DNA of 64,000 bases from Variovorax sp. 54 (lineage in GTDB: Bacteria > Pseudomonadota > Gammaproteobacteria > Burkholderiales > Burkholderiaceae_C). How positions within the stretch are numbered: position 1 is the first letter of the stretch; every line of letters begins with the position of its first letter. The position numbers and the translations under genes are program-made. The notes beneath the pieces were generated by a model. It searched no databases. It was not told where the DNA came from and saw only the letters and a list, made by a program, of their open reading frames with translations. The stretch covers positions 3,923,501 to 3,987,500 of the forward strand of contig NZ_PEFF01000001.1 of the NCBI RefSeq assembly GCF_002754375.1. Direction: 5' to 3'. Of the stretch, positions 53,701 through 62,460 are shown piece by piece.

Positions 53701-54163
53701 CAGCGAATCGAAGGCGGTGTTTTTGATGACCGGCACCGGGTCTCTCGAGCCGGAACTCAGGTTGGCCATTGCAGCGGCCAATTTTCCGCCGGGAAGATTC
53801 CTGTTGAAAGGGTCCGTACCGGATCTCAAGCCTTACCTCCAGGCGTGCGACATCCTGTGCCTGCCGTCACGGCTTGACGGGCGGCCGAACATCATCATGG
53901 AAGCATTGGCCAGCGGCGCGGCGGTGATCGCGTCCAGGGTGGGGGCGCTGCCGGACATGATCGAAGAAGGGCGGCAAGGCTATCTGTGCGCGCCCGGTGC
54001 GTACGATGAATTCGCTCGCAGGATTGAAGAGCTTGCGTCGGACAAGCAGAAGCTCCAAAACTTTCAATTGGCAGCCAGAGCCTTTGCGGAGAGTCGTTTC
54101 GACATTCAGGCAATGCTCCGGCAATATGAGGGCGAGCTGCGGCGCTTGATTGGACGGGGGTGA
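50717..54163 (+). CDS. Trimodular methyltransferase - GT2 - GT4 polysaccharide enzyme
   Basis: A protein of about 1148 residues with three catalytic parts. First, a small zinc ribbon (C17, C20, C40, C43) and a SAM methyltransferase domain with ILDIGCADGY (99-108) and FDVVTAIAVFEHL. Second, after a coiled-coil stretch (about 345-423) ending in IAWRATTPLRRW, a GT2 domain (about 510-760) with VSIVIPCFNYGHL, CLDADDR and HEDWLFWVRL. Third, a GT4 domain from about 784 (LPFLVLGGAERLL, VGFFGRWSEEKDPLGF, PSRLDGRPNIIMEALASGAAVIAS). It probably builds and methylates or caps the O-chain. The start is uncertain: AAGGGA lies 13 bp before the ATG used; MICNAC at 50759 is where family similarity begins. Confidence 0.82.
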   Translation: MPDSPFVFYWQTTKMICNACSGTSFKPFAIRADGMEIKRCSYCGLGVIANLPESTQAYYDDNYYVNGTSSGYADYNFMAEHGLGWAAALVRLLADHGKILDIGCADGYLLDKFTSAFDKSGIEVNAKAAGQARDKGIRLLGNDLLDPQLVHDHRAGFDVVTAIAVFEHLLDFRGGFHAAIELLKDDGFLLFEVPVMSAEASNAAWLNSSLEHIYYPTEGAIRHIVETELGAHLIGAEVLIKDYASTYVGIVTKNERQAARVKEVFDRLMSADFDGATAEEAKALTHLFLLHAGQATEASVRSLTRLDGNEFTPPLVARIAQLWSFDLKRLQSGAWQPVSFGAASREVQRLKGEVEVILADARLNAAQATEAINFEIRRAAEREGEAAALRRKLSEEVAKTAAMEHRALEAAGRLEAMQQTIAWRATTPLRRWATNNPRAARRAKQVAKLAWWTLRGRIFDHLREFRRRRALAGGGARNLEAARRTAAAVRLLAPAGVVPDAVKPPSGADWPLDRPLVSIVIPCFNYGHLVGEAIRSVEAQTFTDIEIIVVEGGSSSPESRQRLIDAVSKASPKLRLLLQDQPYRAGANRNFGISHARGKYICCLDADDRIAPTYIEKAVFMLEHSGYGVVSPGLQFFGDRSDVWTPHERPTLDMLLDGNNALTCAVYSKELWRKAGGYRDTDPTTGHVHEDWLFWVRLAALGARFIGIREPLFHYRSHGNTLSNRSDVLDNEIQKLLVRRFNDDVLTEDVLQSARAVSASPPGRPPQSFATRRNFHVQAATGPTLLIALPFLVLGGAERLLSAIVAQLVRNGWRVVIVTTVPVGQTHGDTTSWFESATPEIFHLPRFLEVEYWRDFLDHLLQSRDVQILWVIGSAFAYDCLPAWKLRYPRLAVADLLFNTVGHTANNRRYADCIDLTFIENTEVREWLIAAGESPGRISLVESGVDLDQNAPAAPGQLSVMAGDIPEDATVVGFFGRWSEEKDPLGFVEIAKRLSSESKAVFLMTGTGSLEPELRLAIAAANFPPGRFLLKGSVPDLKPYLQACDILCLPSRLDGRPNIIMEALASGAAVIASRVGALPDMIEEGRQGYLCAPGAYDEFARRIEELASDKQKLQNFQLAARAFAESRFDIQAMLRQYEGELRRLIGRG

Positions 54164-54352
54164 ACCAGTCCAGCCAACTCCGCGCAATACCTGCGGGTGG
54201 TCGCCGAAGCCTGCACCGTTGTTTTCCCGATCTCCTTGCATCGATACGCAGGCAACGGGGGGTGACGCCGGGCAATCCAGTCGGGATTTTGGATAACAAT
54301 GTCCTCATCGTGGCGCCGGGTTTGACGGCGAGCGTTTCTCTAACGATGAAGT

Positions 54353-54907
54353 ATGAAGATATCTCCTACCAGCATTCCGGACGTCGTTGTCCTGGAGCCC
54401 AAAGTCTTCGGTGATGCCCGAGGCTTCTTTCTCGAGAGCTACAACGAGGAAGTGTTCCGGCGATCGACGGGTTCGGAGTTGACGTTCAAGCAGGACAATC
54501 ATTCCCGCTCGTCGAAGGGTGTGTTGCGGGGGCTGCATTTCCAGGTCGAGCAGCCACAGGGCAAGCTGGTCCGCGTGGCGCGCGGCGCCGTGTTCGACGT
54601 CGCGGTCGACATCCGTCCCACGTCTGCGACTTTTGGACAATGGGTCGGTATCGAATTGAGCGAGGACAACAACCGGCAGCTCTGGATTCCTCCCGGCCTG
54701 GCACATGGCTTCCTGGTGTTGAGCGAAAGCGCAGACTTTCTCTACAAGACCACTGAATACTATGCGCCTGCCCACGAGCGAAGCATTGCGTGGAACGATC
54801 CGGCCATCGGCATCGAGTGGCCACTGTTCGGTGCCGCCCCGGTCCTGTCGGCGAAAGACGCCGCCGCGCCGTCGCTTGCCGCCAGCCTTGCCGGAGACGG
54901 GCGTTGA
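54353..54907 (+). CDS. rmlC: dTDP-4-dehydrorhamnose 3,5-epimerase RmlC
   Basis: A 184-residue cupin-fold epimerase, third step of dTDP-L-rhamnose synthesis. VVVLEPKVFGDARGFFLESYN, FKQDNHSRSSKGVLRGLHFQ with the catalytic histidine H62, GQWVGIELSEDNNRQLWIPPGLAHGFLVLSE, YKTTEYYAP with the tyrosine, and HERSIAWNDP are all standard. It stands apart from rmlBDA, separated by four genes. The 189 bp before it show no gene. Its end overlaps the galE TTG start by 4 bp (TTGA). Confidence 0.95.
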   Translation: MKISPTSIPDVVVLEPKVFGDARGFFLESYNEEVFRRSTGSELTFKQDNHSRSSKGVLRGLHFQVEQPQGKLVRVARGAVFDVAVDIRPTSATFGQWVGIELSEDNNRQLWIPPGLAHGFLVLSESADFLYKTTEYYAPAHERSIAWNDPAIGIEWPLFGAAPVLSAKDAAAPSLAASLAGDGR

Positions 54908-55902
54908 TTCTGGTCACTGGCGGGGCCGGATACATCGGGTCCCACACATGCATCGAGCTGGCGCGTGTCGGGCATGAATTCGTGGTGTTCGACAATTTTT
55001 CCAACAGCACCCCTGCAGTCCTGGCGCGCATGGAGCAAATCATCGGGCGGCCGGTGATTTGGCATGCGGGCGATGTCCGTGACCCAGCGGCATTGGACAA
55101 AGTCTTTGCAGGGCATCCGGTGTCCGCGGTCCTGCATTTCGCGGGGCTGAAGGCGGTGACCGAATCGATCAGCCAGCCGATCGACTACTTTGACCACAAC
55201 GTGCACGGGTCCATTGCGCTCATGGGAGCAATGGCGCGTGCGGGATGCAAGACCTTGGTCTTCTCGTCATCCGCAACGGTCTACGGGCCCGAGCAGCCGA
55301 TGCCCGTTGCCGAGGATGCACCATGTGCGGTGAGCAATCCCTACGGGCGCACCAAGCTGGTTGTGGAAGACTTGCTGAATGAGCTGGGCCGCTCCGATCC
55401 GCAATGGCGCATTGCGACGCTCCGGTACTTCAACCCGACGGGGGCACACCCCAGTGCGCTGATCGGCGAAAGCCCTTTGGGTACGCCCAGCAACTTGATG
55501 CCGCTGGTGTGCCAGGTGGCAGCGGGAATCCGCCCGTCGTTGCAGATATTCGGTGACGATTACCCGAGTCCTGACGGAACCGGCGTGCGCGATTTCGTCC
55601 ATGTCATGGATCTTGCAGAGGGCCACGTGGCTGCGCTCGATTTCCTTACGAAGAATCAGGCTCGCATCGTGGTCAATCTCGGAACGGGGCACGGAACCTC
55701 GGTGCTGGAAGTCATCCAGACGTTCGAACGGGTCAGTGGCCAGCGTGTCCCTTATGAAATCGTGCCGCGGCGGGATGCGGACATCGGCATCAGCTTTGCC
55801 GATGTGCGTCTTGCGCGCGAATTGCTGGGCTGGGTCGCCAAGCGCGATGTCGATGAGATGTGCCGCGATGCATGGCGGTGGCAGGCTGCGAACGGCAGCT
55901 GA
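54904..55902 (+). CDS. galE: UDP-glucose 4-epimerase GalE
   Basis: A 332-residue extended SDR that interconverts UDP-glucose and UDP-galactose (and perhaps the N-acetyl forms). [82 protein letters not shown] with Tyr/Lys, and GDDYPSPDGTGVRDFVHVMDLAEGHVAAL are classic GalE. The start is a TTG at 54904 with GGAG in front and overlap with the rmlC stop; upstream in-frame codons belong to the rmlC region. The 224 bp that follow up to the next gene contain no convincing gene. Confidence 0.95.
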   Translation: MILVTGGAGYIGSHTCIELARVGHEFVVFDNFSNSTPAVLARMEQIIGRPVIWHAGDVRDPAALDKVFAGHPVSAVLHFAGLKAVTESISQPIDYFDHNVHGSIALMGAMARAGCKTLVFSSSATVYGPEQPMPVAEDAPCAVSNPYGRTKLVVEDLLNELGRSDPQWRIATLRYFNPTGAHPSALIGESPLGTPSNLMPLVCQVAAGIRPSLQIFGDDYPSPDGTGVRDFVHVMDLAEGHVAALDFLTKNQARIVVNLGTGHGTSVLEVIQTFERVSGQRVPYEIVPRRDADIGISFADVRLARELLGWVAKRDVDEMCRDAWRWQAANGS

Positions 55903-56126
55903 AGAGAACAGGCGATCGCTTGCGGGCGAATCAGTCGATGTAAGACGATGAAAAAAATCCCGAAACGGGACGGGGGAGACGCAGTGTCTGATTCAATGTT
56001 GTCGACTGGCGCGACGGTGTGCGCCAGTCCGGGTGTATCTCCCGGCGGCGTGCGAGTTGGTCACGGTATTGCCGGCGAAATGCCGCTGTCGCACTCCGGC
56101 GTCGCCGGCGCTTTCAGGGAAGCTGA

Positions 56127-58361
56127 ATGAGCCGTCTCGTGTTCGTTTCCACGGAGCTGGCTCCGTACACGCCCGGGGCCGTTGGCCGGGTGATGCGCAA
56201 CATGCTGCGCGCGCTCGACGAAGCAGACCGCATGCGCACGACCATGGTGATGGTCGATGCCGCCGTTGACGCCGTGGCGTTCAGGGCCGCGTTCCCTCAT
56301 GTGGAACTGGTCGAGGTCGACACCCGGGCGCCTCAGGCTCGCTTCACCGATTCGCGCCACCACCCTCCGGCCTCGGCGTACTCGAACACGCTGTGGCACT
56401 GGCGCTCGGCTTGCGTCTTCAGGGCCCTGGCCGAATTGAGCAAGAGCGGACCCATCGATTACCTGGAGTTTCCGGATCTCGGGGGGCTGGCATTCTGTAC
56501 CTTGCAGGAACGCCGGCTCCAGGACTTTCTGCCCGATGCCATCGTCGCCGTTCGTCTTCACGGATCGCACACCGCCCTCCTGCACGCTGAAGCGAGACCG
56601 CTCGCGATCGCAGATCTCAACTTGAGCGACCTCGAGCGCAAATGCCTGCGCGATTGCGACTACGTCATTGCGTCCAGCCTCGCGGTGAGCGAGGCCGTGC
56701 GCGACATCTTCGATTTTCCGGCGCAGGAATGGGAGCCTCGGGTGCTCTGCCATGTGCCGTTCGATGGGATGTCGCTGGTCACAGACACGGTGCCCGCGTC
56801 ATATGGCCAAGCCGTGGTCTTCGCCTCCGAATTCCAGCGGTCGGGGCGCCCCGATCTCTTTGTGCGCGGCGTCGTCGGCCTGATGCGCAATTGCCCGCAG
56901 TACACCGGCGCGATGACGCTGGATGCGCGCAGCACCGACGAGGCCTATCGTGCGCAGATCGAACGGCTGGTTCCGCCGACGCTTGTCGAACGTGCCGTTT
57001 TTCTGGCGCACGCGGAGCAGCAGGTGTTCGACGCGCTTGCCGCACATGCGACGGTCGTGTTCCCCGGCACCTTCGAGGCTGCGGCCACGGCTGCGCTGAA
57101 CGTGTCACTTCAGGGGGGGCGCGTGATCCTGAACAAGGCGAATCCCGCCTTCGGCGAAGGCACGCCTTGGCTTGACGGGATCAACTGCCTGACGTTCGAC
57201 GGAACGCCCACGGGACTGGTCGAGGTGCTGGAACGCAACTTCGCCCGCAATGAGAAACTGGTGCCGGTGCGCCATCCGGAAAGTCCGTGGCCATGGCTCA
57301 ACGCTGCGAAGCGAAAGCGGGCGTGGCGGGCATTGGGTGAACACCCCCCCCTGGTCTCGGTCGTGGTGCCTCACTACAACCTCGGGGGCTATTTGCCCGC
57401 GACACTCGAGAACCTGATCGGGCAGAGCTACGGGAACATCGAAATCCTCGTGGTGGACGATGCGTCGACGGACGCACAGAGCGTGCTCGCGATCGACGAA
57501 CTCGCACGCAGCGCGGACCCCCGCATCAAGGTGATCCGACTGGCTGCGAATGTCGGTCTGGCGGGCGCGCGCAATGTCGGCGTTCGTCATGCGACCGGAC
57601 CGTACGTACTGACACTCGACGCCGACGACCTGATCCATCCGCGTTTTCTCGAGGTCGGCGTGGCCGCGCTGGAGAACAACGCGGAGTTCGATATCGTCGT
57701 GACGCCGGCGGGTTATTTCATCGATGGAGACGTGCCGCCTGTGGTCGGAGCGGTGGTCACTCCCTGCCGTGACTACGCCATGTTTTCCGGTGAAGCCGTT
57801 GTCGCCGGATTGCTCGAGAACAGGTTTTCCACCGCAACTGCGCTCTTCAGGCGCTCGGCGATGGAACGGTTTCCCTATCTGGAGAGCTTGAGTTGCTACG
57901 AGGACTGGTCGCTCTTCATGAGGATGTGCGATGCGGGCCTGCGGTCCATCGTGACCACAGACGTTTTCTTCTTCTACAGGAAACGGCGCAATTCGATGGT
58001 GCACACGCCGCGCGATCTTGCCCGCAGGCGCATCGAATACAGCGACCTGCTGCGAACAAGTGCCCCTGCATCGCTCAGGCAGAAATCCAGGCAGCTTTTG
58101 GTGGGCCTTGGCTCAGCGGTCGCCGGCAACCAGTCGGAGGCTGTCGACGACTCCGTGGTCGCACCTCCCAGGATGGAGCCCACGGCGGAAGAACTCATCA
58201 GCGGGCTCTTCGGATCCGGAGGGCAGTACGACGAGCAGATTGTTTTCGCGAGCCTCAAGGCTTCGCGTTGGCTCGAGCGCAACGCGCCTTGGATCATTCG
58301 GGGTGGCGTGTTGGCTGCCCGCTGGACTTGGCAGGCCTATCGCTTCGTTCGCCGCAAATGA
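56127..58361 (+). CDS. Two-domain glycosyltransferase (GT-B-like plus GT2)
   Basis: A 744-residue cytoplasmic glycosyltransferase with two different folds. The first ~400 residues look like a GT-B/GT4-like enzyme: FVSTELAPYTPGAVGRVMRNML, VAVRLHGSHTALL, VVFASEFQRSGRPDLFVRG and VVFPGTFEAAATAALNVSLQGG. From residue 408 a GT2 domain begins (PLVSVVVPHYNLGGYLPATLENLIGQSYGNIEI), with VLTLDADDLIHPRFLEVG as the DxD site and CYEDWSLFMRM. The C-terminal ~110 residues have no clear fold and one hydrophobic stretch. AGGGA precedes the ATG. It probably adds two successive sugars to the repeat unit. Confidence 0.85.
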   Translation: MSRLVFVSTELAPYTPGAVGRVMRNMLRALDEADRMRTTMVMVDAAVDAVAFRAAFPHVELVEVDTRAPQARFTDSRHHPPASAYSNTLWHWRSACVFRALAELSKSGPIDYLEFPDLGGLAFCTLQERRLQDFLPDAIVAVRLHGSHTALLHAEARPLAIADLNLSDLERKCLRDCDYVIASSLAVSEAVRDIFDFPAQEWEPRVLCHVPFDGMSLVTDTVPASYGQAVVFASEFQRSGRPDLFVRGVVGLMRNCPQYTGAMTLDARSTDEAYRAQIERLVPPTLVERAVFLAHAEQQVFDALAAHATVVFPGTFEAAATAALNVSLQGGRVILNKANPAFGEGTPWLDGINCLTFDGTPTGLVEVLERNFARNEKLVPVRHPESPWPWLNAAKRKRAWRALGEHPPLVSVVVPHYNLGGYLPATLENLIGQSYGNIEILVVDDASTDAQSVLAIDELARSADPRIKVIRLAANVGLAGARNVGVRHATGPYVLTLDADDLIHPRFLEVGVAALENNAEFDIVVTPAGYFIDGDVPPVVGAVVTPCRDYAMFSGEAVVAGLLENRFSTATALFRRSAMERFPYLESLSCYEDWSLFMRMCDAGLRSIVTTDVFFFYRKRRNSMVHTPRDLARRRIEYSDLLRTSAPASLRQKSRQLLVGLGSAVAGNQSEAVDDSVVAPPRMEPTAEELISGLFGSGGQYDEQIVFASLKASRWLERNAPWIIRGGVLAARWTWQAYRFVRRK

Positions 58362-58488
58362 TGAAAATTCGGCTCGTTGATCCAGGCAATGGATACGCCA
58401 CACTGAATCGACCGAATCAAGATTGCCGATGCCTCGAATCAAAATTTATGGAAGGAACTGATTTGCACTTTGTCAAATCATTCGTTTG

Positions 58489-60030
58489 ATGAAAACAGAA
58501 AAAAATAAAATCGACGACTTGCTTGAATCAAGGCATCTGAAGCTGTTGCTCATATTCTTCGGCGTTGCATTGGTCGCAAGAGGCGGCGTGCTCGACCGAG
58601 GCTTTGCCGTGGATGATTACTCATTTGGGCAAGGATTTTCAACGAGTGAGTTTGACGTCTTTTTGGCACAAGGACGCTTTTTTCTGGCCGCAATCGATGC
58701 GGCTATACACGCCTTGGGCGTAAACATAGCCGATATCTATATTTCTTTGGGACTTCTGTCACTGCTGTTGCAAGCCGGGTTGATTTTGGCGGTGTTGAGA
58801 TTTGTTGGGGCGGCTGATAAGCCGGGTGCCATCGTTGCTGGCTCGCTGATGGTGGCGCACCCGTACTTTGCCGAAATACTTACCTTCCGCATGGTACTTC
58901 CGGGCTATTGCGTCGGAGCATTGCTTACGATCATTGCGCTTGAAGCATTGTCGCAAGAGGCAGAGAAGAAAAAAAGAAACCTTCTGATCTCTCTCGTCGC
59001 GACGGTAGGCATGCTTTTTATTTATCAGGGATTTTTGAATTATTTTTCAGTCGCATTGATTTTTTCATTCTTGTTTGGTGAGGTTTTTAAAAGCGCATCG
59101 ACATCGAATAACCAAATCATCACGGATCATCGCAGTCGAGCCTTGAATCTATTGCTTGTTTGCTTTGTTTCGATTGTGATTTTCCTGGCGATCGTGACCG
59201 CTGCCAAAAAATTCGGCCTCATCAGTTTGACGAGTCGTGCGGCATTTATCAGGTCGCATGAAGTGCCCGAGAGAATTTCTCAGATTTTCGACCTGATTGC
59301 AAAGGTATATTGGCTTGGAGAGCCAATGGGGGCCCATTGGGTGAAAGTCATCATTGCCATGATGCTTGTCATTAGTAGCGTTGCGGTATGCGTTGAGATT
59401 TTTCGAAGCCCAAGGGACGAGGGATTTCGAACAAAAACGATGGTGTTTTTACTTGCAGGCCCGTTGCTCGTATTGGCGACAGTGGGCGTTGTCCTCCCTT
59501 TCAAGGACTGGTGGCCAGTGCCAAGAGTGCTGTCGCAGACGTCACTGATCACCGGGTTGATCTTCTTGCTCGCGTATCCGATATTGCGCCAACGGCTGGC
59601 GAAAATACCCACAGCCGCCTTCATGGTGCTTCCGGCCGTCTTGATCTCGGCATTTATTTTCAAGAGCAATCAAGTTTTCGCCGATCAGCAGCGCCTGAAT
59701 TCGTGGGACAAGATGAGAGTCAATCGAATCATTGCGCGCCTGGAGAAAAATCCTGATTTTCAAAAAATAGAATATGTCTTTTTTAGCGGCGGAAGAGGAG
59801 GCTACCCAGCGGGGTTGAATACCATTCAAGGCGATATGAATGTATCCGCGCTCTATCCGTCTTATTCAAAACTACCGTTATTCTTGGAGACTTCTGGATA
59901 TAAATTCAAATTGGCAGTTGGTGAGCAGGTGACTCTCGGCGAAGGTTTCTGCAAAACTGCAACGACATGGCCGAGCGAAGCCTCAATTTCTGTGGTTGGA
60001 AACTTGGCGATGATCTGTTTGGGTGATTGA
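58489..60030 (+). CDS. GtrII-like membrane glucosyltransferase (O-antigen modification)
   Basis: A 513-residue integral membrane protein with about ten to eleven hydrophobic segments. The N-terminal FAVDDYSFGQGF has the acidic pair expected near the first periplasmic loop of GT-C enzymes, and the overall pattern matches the GtrII/GtrC-type O-antigen glucosyltransferase family. The ~100-residue C-terminal part after the last segment is periplasmic. With the GtrB-like and GtrA-like genes nearby, it should attach a glucose or other sugar from undecaprenyl phosphate to the O-chain. Base composition is clearly AT-richer than the preceding 58 kb, which suggests acquisition from elsewhere. The ATG at 58489 lies next to an in-frame TTG. 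Confidence 0.8.
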   Translation: MKTEKNKIDDLLESRHLKLLLIFFGVALVARGGVLDRGFAVDDYSFGQGFSTSEFDVFLAQGRFFLAAIDAAIHALGVNIADIYISLGLLSLLLQAGLILAVLRFVGAADKPGAIVAGSLMVAHPYFAEILTFRMVLPGYCVGALLTIIALEALSQEAEKKKRNLLISLVATVGMLFIYQGFLNYFSVALIFSFLFGEVFKSASTSNNQIITDHRSRALNLLLVCFVSIVIFLAIVTAAKKFGLISLTSRAAFIRSHEVPERISQIFDLIAKVYWLGEPMGAHWVKVIIAMMLVISSVAVCVEIFRSPRDEGFRTKTMVFLLAGPLLVLATVGVVLPFKDWWPVPRVLSQTSLITGLIFLLAYPILRQRLAKIPTAAFMVLPAVLISAFIFKSNQVFADQQRLNSWDKMRVNRIIARLEKNPDFQKIEYVFFSGGRGGYPAGLNTIQGDMNVSALYPSYSKLPLFLETSGYKFKLAVGEQVTLGEGFCKTATTWPSEASISVVGNLAMICLGD

Positions 60031-60111
60031 TTTTTTTGAATTTCCATTTGCCTTTCTGGGGCTATGGATTGAAGTAGTTCGGCCGATAATTTGAAAATGT
60101 GATGCATTGCA

Positions 60112-61083
60112 ATGAATGACGCTCAAAGAGTATCCGTCGTAATTCCTGTTTATGCGGGAGAACAGACGCTTGCCGCACTTGTCGCCGAAATTGAAAAATT
60201 TACCTCGCCTCAAAAAACGGGCGGGGGCGTCGATTTTTTTGTGTGCGAAATATTGCTCGTTCACGATTGCGGTCCGGACCGTTCAGACGTCGTGATTGGC
60301 GCGCTCTCAAAGAAATATTCTTTCGTTCACCCGGTATGGCTGTCTCGTAATTACGGGCAACACGCCGCGACGATGGCTGGCATGGCGAGTGCCACCGGTG
60401 ATTGGGTGGTCACCATGGATGAGGATGGGCAACAGGACCCGGAAAGCATCCAGGTCCTGATGGATCAAGCGCTGCGAGAAGGTTTGCAGCTTGTTTACGC
60501 CCAACCTACAAATCCGGCTCCGCATGGGCTTGTCAGAAATTTTTTCAGCAAAGCCGCCAAAATCATAAGCATGCGGCTTTTGGGCAACGCATCCATTGGC
60601 CGCTTCAACAGTTTCAGGTTGATCGACGGAGAAATAGCGCGTACCTTGTCGGCGTATTGCGGAAACGGTGTATACCTTGATGTCGGGCTTTTCTGGATAA
60701 CTGGCCGAATTGGGCATTGCCCACTCGAACTTAGAGAAGAGTTCGGCCGACCATCGGGCTATTCGTTTCTTTCACTCGTCAAACATTTCTGGAGCCTGGT
60801 CCTGACGACCGGAACCCGACCGCTCCGACTGATCACGATCGTTGGGGCATTTTCAATACTTTTTGCTATTGGATTTGCGCTCTATGCCCTGTATGAAAAA
60901 TACACGGGACAAGTTCCCGTGGAGGGTTGGGCATCGCTGGCGGTCGTGATGGCTTTTTTCTCAGGAGTCATCCTCACAGCACTCGGAGTCATTGCGGAAT
61001 ATCTAGCGGTGACGATGGGGATCGCAATGGGCAAGCCGCTCTACGTGGTCAGTTCCAAGCCGACCCGGTCGAACCGTTCATGA
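60112..61083 (+). CDS. GtrB-like polyprenyl-phosphate glycosyltransferase (GT2)
   Basis: A 323-residue GT2 enzyme of the dolichyl/bactoprenyl-phosphate glycosyltransferase type. VSVVIPVYAGEQTLAALVAEI opens the domain, LLVHDCGPDRS, WLSRNYGQHAATMAGMASATGDWVVTMDEDGQQDP (DxD region) and FNSFRLIDGEIA follow, and two membrane segments (about 243-263 and 278-303) close it, the GtrB layout. It should move a sugar from its nucleotide to undecaprenyl phosphate for later use by the GtrII-like enzyme. The NDSS of classic family members is replaced by HDCG at the donor site. Its stop overlaps the next start (ATGA). Confidence 0.88.
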   Translation: MNDAQRVSVVIPVYAGEQTLAALVAEIEKFTSPQKTGGGVDFFVCEILLVHDCGPDRSDVVIGALSKKYSFVHPVWLSRNYGQHAATMAGMASATGDWVVTMDEDGQQDPESIQVLMDQALREGLQLVYAQPTNPAPHGLVRNFFSKAAKIISMRLLGNASIGRFNSFRLIDGEIARTLSAYCGNGVYLDVGLFWITGRIGHCPLELREEFGRPSGYSFLSLVKHFWSLVLTTGTRPLRLITIVGAFSILFAIGFALYALYEKYTGQVPVEGWASLAVVMAFFSGVILTALGVIAEYLAVTMGIAMGKPLYVVSSKPTRSNRS

Positions 61084-62042
61084 CACTGGCTTGGGTCTTG
61101 GGTGCGCGAGGTCTGCTGGGATCGGCTTTGTGTCGGGCGCTCTCACTTCGCGGTGTGAGGTCATTTGTGCCCTCGGAAAAATTTCAATGGACCAATGAAT
61201 CGAGTCTGCGGTCGCAGATCGAATCGGCCGTCCGTGAATTTTCCGCCCATGCGAGTCAAGCGAACCACTGGGAAATCTATTGGGCCGCAGGCGTGGGGAC
61301 CATGGCAAGCTCCGAAGAAGCACTTGGGCCGGAGACCCGTGCCTTGGCTTGGCTGCTGGAATTGATCCAATCGGACACCCGGCTTGTCGCCATGCCCGGC
61401 AAACTCGTTTTCTCTAGCTCTGCGGGAGCGATCTACGCGGCTTGCTCGGACGAAGTGATCACAGAGCAATCCTTGCCAGCGCCTAACAGCGCATACGGCC
61501 GGGAGAAGCTGAGTCAAGAAGATTTGCTGCGATCGTTTTGTGCTGCGAATCCAGCGATGACGGTACTCCTTGCCCGCATATCCACGCTCTATGGTGTGGG
61601 CCAGGCAACGGGGAAACCGCAGGGGCTGTTGACGCATGTCGCACGCAGCATCGTTCGAAACAAGCCGGTAAAAATTTATGTTCCGATCGACACCATTCGT
61701 GACTATATCTCGGTCGATGATGCGGCAACGGAAATAATTTCAGTGCTTGATGAATTGAATTCAAGCCGCGGTTTATCCGTGAAAATTATTGCCTCGGAGC
61801 GCCCGGTGACGATCGCTGAAATAATTTCCATATTCAAAAGGGTCGCGAAAAAATCGCCGAAAATCACGACTGGAGTCAGTGAGTCATCAATGCTATTTTC
61901 GCGGCGTGTTCAGTTTCGTTCCATTGTTCCGATCGGGGCACGCATGCGAAAAATTCGCAGTCTCACGGTGGGAATTGCGCAATTGCTCGGTGCCGAGCGG
62001 TGTGTGCATGCAAATCCTCGCCGCCAATCAAATTCGGACTGA
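61080..62042 (+). CDS. NAD-dependent epimerase/dehydratase within the Gtr set
   Basis: A 320-residue SDR. AWVLGARGLLGSALCRALSLRG is a glycine-rich N-terminal motif, LVFSSSAGAIYAACSDE the serine region, and NSAYGREKLSQEDLLRSF the catalytic Tyr/Lys pair. ISTLYGVGQATGKPQGLLTHVARSIV and YVPIDTIRDYISVDDAATEII are normal for sugar-nucleotide epimerases. The substrate is unknown. The start overlaps the GtrB-like stop by 4 bp, and the GtrA-like gene follows, so an epimerase is embedded in the modification set; it may alter the sugar that GtrB takes. Confidence 0.83.
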   Translation: MTLAWVLGARGLLGSALCRALSLRGVRSFVPSEKFQWTNESSLRSQIESAVREFSAHASQANHWEIYWAAGVGTMASSEEALGPETRALAWLLELIQSDTRLVAMPGKLVFSSSAGAIYAACSDEVITEQSLPAPNSAYGREKLSQEDLLRSFCAANPAMTVLLARISTLYGVGQATGKPQGLLTHVARSIVRNKPVKIYVPIDTIRDYISVDDAATEIISVLDELNSSRGLSVKIIASERPVTIAEIISIFKRVAKKSPKITTGVSESSMLFSRRVQFRSIVPIGARMRKIRSLTVGIAQLLGAERCVHANPRRQSNSD

Positions 62043-62061
62043 TCTCGTGAACTTATTGAAA

Positions 62062-62460
62062 ATGAAGAGAGATGAAATTTTCTCCTCTCAATTCATTCGA
62101 TTTCTCGTTGTGGGTGTCATAAATACCCTGAGTGGGTTGTCGATAATATTTGCTGCGAAGTATTTCTTTCATGCGGGGGATGTCGTCGCGAATCTCATAG
62201 GCTATGGCGTTGGGTTGTGCATAAGTTTCAATCTCAACAGCCGATGGACGTTTGCGTACCAGGGGCGGCAACTGACTGCGGTAGTGAAATTTATTCTTGC
62301 TACTGCAGTTGCTTACGGCGCAAACCTTTTGACAGTCATTGTTGCAATAGAACACCTTGGGTTGAATAGCTATCTTGGGCAGGCAATGGGCATGCCTGCG
62401 TACACAGTGACAGCCTATCTGGCGAGCAGGTATATCGTGTTTCGCCCGACCCGTTCGTGA
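62062..62460 (+). CDS. GtrA-like flippase-type membrane protein
   Basis: A 132-residue protein with four membrane segments. FSSQFIRFLVVGVINTLSGLSIIFAAKYFF, IGYGVGLCISFNLNSRWTFAYQG and TVTAYLASRYIVFR are GtrA/DPMS3 family marks, including the conserved Asn and the C-terminal arginine-tyrosine-phenylalanine pattern. It is thought to flip undecaprenyl-phosphate sugar across the inner membrane for the GtrII-like enzyme. The start could also be a GTG at 62047. The 160 bp after it show no gene; base composition returns to GC-rich from about 62.6 kb. Confidence 0.88.
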   Translation: MKRDEIFSSQFIRFLVVGVINTLSGLSIIFAAKYFFHAGDVVANLIGYGVGLCISFNLNSRWTFAYQGRQLTAVVKFILATAVAYGANLLTVIVAIEHLGLNSYLGQAMGMPAYTVTAYLASRYIVFRPTRS

